From NCBI RefSeq assembly GCF_003208435.1, contig NZ_QKMF01000028.1, positions 1 to 34,894 of the forward strand: 34,894 nucleotides of DNA. The letters run 5' to 3'. The notes beneath the pieces are model-generated. The model did not search any database. It saw only the letters and a program-made list of their open reading frames with translations, and was not told where the DNA came from. Below, piece by piece: positions 31,432 through 34,894 of this stretch; position 1 is the first letter of the stretch, and each line of letters begins with the position of its first letter. The stretch comes from Pelagimonas varians. Its GTDB lineage: Bacteria; Pseudomonadota; Alphaproteobacteria; Rhodobacterales; Rhodobacteraceae. A program made the translations under genes and the position numbers.

Positions 31432-33123
31432 ATGCTGACGATCAAGGACCTCGCGGTTAAATTTCCCTCTCGCTTTGGCGATGTGTCCGCGATTGAAGAT
31501 GTGGATATGACAATTGCACCGGGCGAAATCCATGGTCTTGTCGGGGAAAGCGGCGCGGGCAAATCCACGGTGGGGGCTGCCGTTATCGGCCTTCTATCCA
31601 CACCCGGCTATATCGCGGGCGGCGAGTTGACGCTTGGTGACACCGACTTGCGCAGCCTTTCAGAACAAGAGGCGCATGCCATCCGCGGTGACCGGATATC
31701 AATGATCTTCCAAGACCCTCAAACCAGCCTCAACCCGCTCATGACGATCGAGGATCAGTTGGTTGAGACCATTCAGGCCCATTCGGATGTCAGCCAAGGC
31801 GCCGCTGTCAAACGCGCCGTCGATCTGCTTGAAGAAATCGGGATCGACAACGCCGCAACGCGCATCAAAGCCTATCCACATCAGTTTTCCGGAGGCATGC
31901 GTCAGCGCGTTGTTATCGCGCTTGCCATCTGCACCGATCCAGAGCTGATCATCGCGGATGAACCAACCACAGCGCTTGATGTCGCGGTTCAATCGCAAGT
32001 CCTCGACCTGATCCGGCGCCTTGCCAAGGACCGCCAGATCGCCTTCATGTTGATCACCCACGACATCGGGGTCATCGCCCAAATCGCAGACCGTGTGACC
32101 GTCATGCGCAAGGGGCGTGTGATGGAAACCGGTGATACAGAACAGGTTCTCAGCCGCCCGACACACCCGTATACACGGGCTTTGATGGATGCCGTCCCAC
32201 CGCTGGATCATCGTATCACCCGCTTTCGCACCCCGACTGACGCGGAAACAGCCCCCCCCGGATCCATACCGGATAATGCCGCTGAACGCTGGCTGCTTGA
32301 GGGCCAGCAACACGAACTTTTGGGCCTGACGCTGGATGGCATTCATCTTAGTTTTCCCGGCACGCGCACGTCGATCTGGCGCAAACCAGACCCTTTTGTT
32401 GCCCTACAAGACATAAACCTGACCATTCGCCCCGGTTCAATCATGGGCCTTGTCGGCGAAAGTGGCTCTGGAAAATCAACACTCGCGAAGGCCATCACCG
32501 GCCTGATTGCCCCCACCAGCGGCACAATGTTCCTAGGAGACAACGTTCTGCCCGCTGGAAGGGCGCGCAAGCGCAACGATCCTTCGCGCCAACTGATCCA
32601 GATGGTGTTTCAAGATCCCTACTCCAGTTTGAATTCTCGTCACCGGATCGGAGATATCCTGTCCGAGCCACTCTGGCTCTATGGGTTCGTCAATGATGCG
32701 GCCGAGCGCCGATCGCTCGCAGCGGCCATGCTTGAACTTGTGGGCATGGCCCCGGATGCCATCGATAAATACCCGCATCAATTCTCCGGCGGTCAAAGGC
32801 AGCGCGTAGCCGTCGCACGCGCTCTTCTGGCACGCCCACGCTTTCTCATTTGTGATGAACCGACATCAGCGCTTGATGTGTCTATCCAAGCCGAAATCCT
32901 GAATCTGCTTAAGGATCTGCAATCGGTCTTTGGCCTGACAATCTTGTTCATCAGCCACAACTTGGCGGTAGTGCGTCAGATGTCGGACGACATTGCCGTT
33001 CTGCGCAACGGCAAGATCGAGGAAATCGGATCAACCGAAGGCATGTTCGAACGTCCACAAGCCGATTATACCAAAAAACTCCTTGCCCTGACCCCTGTGA
33101 TGCCACGGACATGGCAAGTCTAA
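31432..33123 (+). CDS. Fused dual ATP-binding subunit of a dipeptide-type ABC transporter (DppD-DppF fusion)
   Basis: 563 residues with two complete nucleotide-binding domains. First: Walker A GESGAGKST at 38-46, signature FSGGMRQR at 152-159, Walker B LIIADEPTTALD. Second: Walker A GESGSGKST at 342-350, signature FSGGQRQR, Walker B FLICDEPTSALD. The C-terminal oligopeptide/dipeptide extension of the first domain (THPYTRALMDAVPPLDH) is present, so this is a head-to-tail fusion like GsiA or YejF rather than two genes. It energises the importer encoded just upstream. A run of eight C residues at 32252-32259 lies in the linker (TAPPGS). The ATG abuts the previous stop codon. Confidence 0.93.
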   Translation: MLTIKDLAVKFPSRFGDVSAIEDVDMTIAPGEIHGLVGESGAGKSTVGAAVIGLLSTPGYIAGGELTLGDTDLRSLSEQEAHAIRGDRISMIFQDPQTSLNPLMTIEDQLVETIQAHSDVSQGAAVKRAVDLLEEIGIDNAATRIKAYPHQFSGGMRQRVVIALAICTDPELIIADEPTTALDVAVQSQVLDLIRRLAKDRQIAFMLITHDIGVIAQIADRVTVMRKGRVMETGDTEQVLSRPTHPYTRALMDAVPPLDHRITRFRTPTDAETAPPGSIPDNAAERWLLEGQQHELLGLTLDGIHLSFPGTRTSIWRKPDPFVALQDINLTIRPGSIMGLVGESGSGKSTLAKAITGLIAPTSGTMFLGDNVLPAGRARKRNDPSRQLIQMVFQDPYSSLNSRHRIGDILSEPLWLYGFVNDAAERRSLAAAMLELVGMAPDAIDKYPHQFSGGQRQRVAVARALLARPRFLICDEPTSALDVSIQAEILNLLKDLQSVFGLTILFISHNLAVVRQMSDDIAVLRNGKIEEIGSTEGMFERPQADYTKKLLALTPVMPRTWQV

Positions 33124-33284
33124 ACGATACAGATCTTTGACCCCGATCTGACGTCAAGCCGCCCGCGAAGCCGCCCCCCTTCTGAACAAATACGCCCAAA
33201 CAGAAAATCCAAGTTGCGATAGCTGACATTGTTGGCCCAATCGGCTCATGCGCCAAGGGGGCAGCGAATGAACGCAATTAGGGT
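33124..33284. other. Short non-coding stretch after the ABC operon
   Basis: No gene or clear T-tailed hairpin is seen between the ATPase stop and the LysR remnant. Open stretches on the minus strand lack starts and similarity. Confidence 0.4.
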
Positions 33285-33685
33285 TTGCAGTACCGGAGAG
33301 TTCGAGGTTCTTGGACCACTTCTTGGTTGCGCGCTTCAGTGTTTCCTCCGGTCGGCTCGTGAATGCGCGGCGGGGGAACAACAAAAAGAGCGGCATGCCA
33401 AGCAATGTGTAGTCTGACAGGACCCGGTTTAGCGCACCTGAAGCCTACCCCCGCCGTGCCATAGCAATGGGCAAAGGGCCGATGCCCGCCCCCTGTAAAA
33501 CCATATTTCTTAAAACGCGACATCGTTGGCTATGAAGGTCGGCGGCGGCGCGATCTTTACTGTGTTTTTCGGCCCCTAAAGTCCCATCGAGTTGCCCGAC
33601 CTTGGGGACGCATCAAGATACAATGGTGATCCATCAGGTCCTCAGGCGTCTTTCGAGAACCAGCGCTTGCCAAGTACACCGGAGC
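33285..33685 (-). pseudogene. LysR-family regulator remnant (frameshifted, N-terminus lost)
   Basis: Reading the minus strand downward from about 33685, three frames in succession give consecutive parts of a LysR substrate-binding domain. The first is APVYLASAGSRKTPEDLMDH then HCILMRPQGRATRWDFRGRK. The second is PPTFIANDVAF. The third is LRNMVLQGAGIGPLPIAMAR, a stop, then ASGALNRVLSDYTLLGMPLF and LLFPRRAFTSRPEETL. At least two frameshifts and one stop break it, and the helix-turn-helix half is missing, because the NmrA-like gene starts at 33756 with no room for it. Divergent LysR/NmrA pairs are common, so this was probably that gene's regulator. The coordinates are approximate. Confidence 0.8.
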
Positions 33686-33755
33686 GGTACTTTGGCGGCC
33701 ATCCTTGCGGCCTTTCCCATCCAGAAGTCCTAAGCGCTCTTCCGGAGAAAACCCA

Positions 33756-34634
33756 ATGCACCTCATTATCGGCGCAACTGGCCCCACAGGCTCCCAAGCT
33801 CTCGCTGATCTTGTCGCCGATGGACAGCCCACACGCGCCATCGTGCGCGAGGCCTCCAAACTTTCGACGACCCCGAACGAGGTCATAGATGGCTCGGTCC
33901 TGAACCCAGAGGCACTCCGCAAAGCTATGACCGACGTTGCCTGTCTTTACCTGTCTTTGGGGAACTTACCCGGACAAGAAGACGCGGAGCTTGCGATTAT
34001 CTCAGCGACACAAGCCGCAGATGTGGCAAAGATCGTCAAACTTTCTGGTCCTTCTGCCGGACCTGCATCGCCCGTTGCGATTGCGCGGATGCACGGACGG
34101 ATCGAAACAGCGATCACAGACGCGGGGGGCGACTAGGTCTTTTTGCAACCCTACGCGTTCTTCCAAAACCTGACCAATTATCTAGGCCCCCTGTCGCATC
34201 TGAGTAGCCTTTTCGGGGGTACTGGCGACGCGCCGCGGAACATGGTCGATGCCCGAAATGTTGGGGCGGCCGCCGCGCGTGTTATGGCCAGTGCAGAATG
34301 GAACGGTCAGGTGATCGAATTGACGGGTAATGAAGTCTTGACCTGCGGACAGGTCGCACAAAGGCTCGGCCTTCTGTCCGGGTAGCCTTATCGTTTTTTG
34401 AACCGCAAACCAGAAGTCTATTATGCCGAGCTGCTTCAGCAAGGACTTCCAGACTGGACGACGAGACATGTGATCAAAATTCAAGCCATGACCCTAAAGC
34501 AAACCGAAGTCCCCGATTGCAACGTGCGGGGAATTACAGGTCGAAAGACTCAACGCTTAAACGACTACCTCCCTGAATTGCTGGCAATGATAGAAGCCCT
34601 TCGCAACGTTGATAAAAATGAGGTCCTCGCTTAG
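33756..34634 (+). pseudogene. NmrA-like NAD(P)-binding protein interrupted by two in-frame UAG codons
   Basis: One reading frame runs from ATG 33756 to the TAG at 34632-34634 (292 positions), broken only by TAG at 34134-34136 and TAG at 34383-34385. The translated parts join into a full-length atypical short-chain dehydrogenase of the NmrA/QOR2 type. MHLIIGATGPTGSQALADLV holds the GxxGxxG nucleotide motif. ARMHGRIETAITDAGGD is then interrupted before VFLQPYAFFQNLTNYLG, where relatives often have Tyr. MVDARNVGAAAARVM and ELTGNEVLTCGQVAQRLG follow, then the second break before PYRFLNRKPEVYYAELLQ. Both stops are one base from sense codons. With the wrecked LysR gene beside it, decay is the simplest explanation; UAG readthrough is the alternative. 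Confidence 0.75.
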
Positions 34635-34894
34635 CCATTGTGACTCGAAGGATAAGAAGCTTAAACCACAGGGTAACCTGATGGGGTGGATGGCTCATTC
34701 TCCAATCGGTGTTGCGCTGCGTCCTGATGCAGATGTCTATATCTGCTTTCAGCAGGTGCCAGCCCATGCATGTTACCCCAATTGGTCTGGATCTGGCCTA
34801 GAACGTTTTCCAAGTTCACGGTCTCTCTGAGACCGATGAGATCGTCATTATTCGGCCTTTTAGACGGACGCACTTATTGCCATTTTTTACCAAG
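34635..34894. other. Window end without a recognisable gene
   Basis: Open stretches on both strands have no ribosome-binding site and no family I recognise. Nothing is called in these 260 bases. Confidence 0.4.

Noticed and set aside
33557-33922. 121-codon minus-strand frame as an intact gene overlapping the NmrA-like start
   Set aside because: Only its C-terminal part resembles a protein family (LysR); the N-terminal part is antisense to the NmrA-like gene. It is listed as a remnant instead.
1-34894. tRNA, rRNA, CRISPR arrays and phage genes
   Set aside because: None was seen: no spaced direct repeats, no recognisable tRNA cloverleaf and no integrase or phage structural genes.

Overview
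The window looks like a piece of an alphaproteobacterial chromosome or large replicon, most likely from the marine Roseobacter group (Rhodobacteraceae). This rests on the gene families present, the moderate GC content and the density of catabolic operons, each with its own FCD-type GntR regulator. Assignment below family level would be a guess. Degraded insertion sequences and a decaying gene pair mark it as an accessory, plastic region.

Layout. 1-173: the end of an IS5-family element with the start of its transposase. 183-4345 (minus): a P-type IIA cation ATPase followed by a heme/flavin ferric-reductase-like membrane oxidoreductase. 4646-7030 (plus): phosphoenolpyruvate synthase. 7767-8585: a DUF2189 membrane protein, followed by an IS3 transposase scrap. 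9180-14068: a serine/alanine-glyoxylate-type aminotransferase divergent from a large FAD/Fe-S 2-hydroxyacid dehydrogenase and a GntR regulator, with a 24-bp nested palindrome midway between the divergent starts. 14212-21662: two FAH-family hydrolases, a second GntR regulator, an SsuABC/TauABC-like ABC transporter, a malate/lactate (Ldh2) family dehydrogenase and a TauE/SafE exporter. The site ACCAAT-N6-ATTGGT occurs before one hydrolase gene and again in the regulator/second-hydrolase divergent gap. 21710-21940: an IS6-family transposase scrap. 22416-26206 (minus): PanB-like hydroxymethyltransferase, Rieske oxygenase, GcvT/DmdA-like folate protein and a third GntR regulator, with an AT-rich palindrome at the 5' end. 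26544-33123 (plus): an aldo/keto reductase and a dipeptide/oligopeptide-type ABC transporter whose two ATPases are fused. 33285-34634: a frameshifted LysR remnant divergent from an NmrA-like gene interrupted by two in-frame UAG codons.

How the parts may work together. Three catabolic modules sit side by side, each with a GntR/FCD regulator and a different palindromic candidate operator. The first would oxidise a 2-hydroxyacid to a 2-oxoacid, with the aminotransferase handling glyoxylate or another oxoacid. The second imports a small anionic compound and processes it with a dehydrogenase and FAH-type C-C hydrolases; the TauE-type exporter raises, but does not prove, an organosulfonate substrate. 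The third joins three enzymes whose families all handle one-carbon groups: oxidative demethylation, methyl transfer to tetrahydrofolate, and methylene-tetrahydrofolate aldol chemistry. The PanB homologue appears to have lost two canonical active-site acids. This third module is the best candidate in the window for an undescribed pathway.

All functions are read from recognisable motifs and remembered family sequences; no database search was possible.
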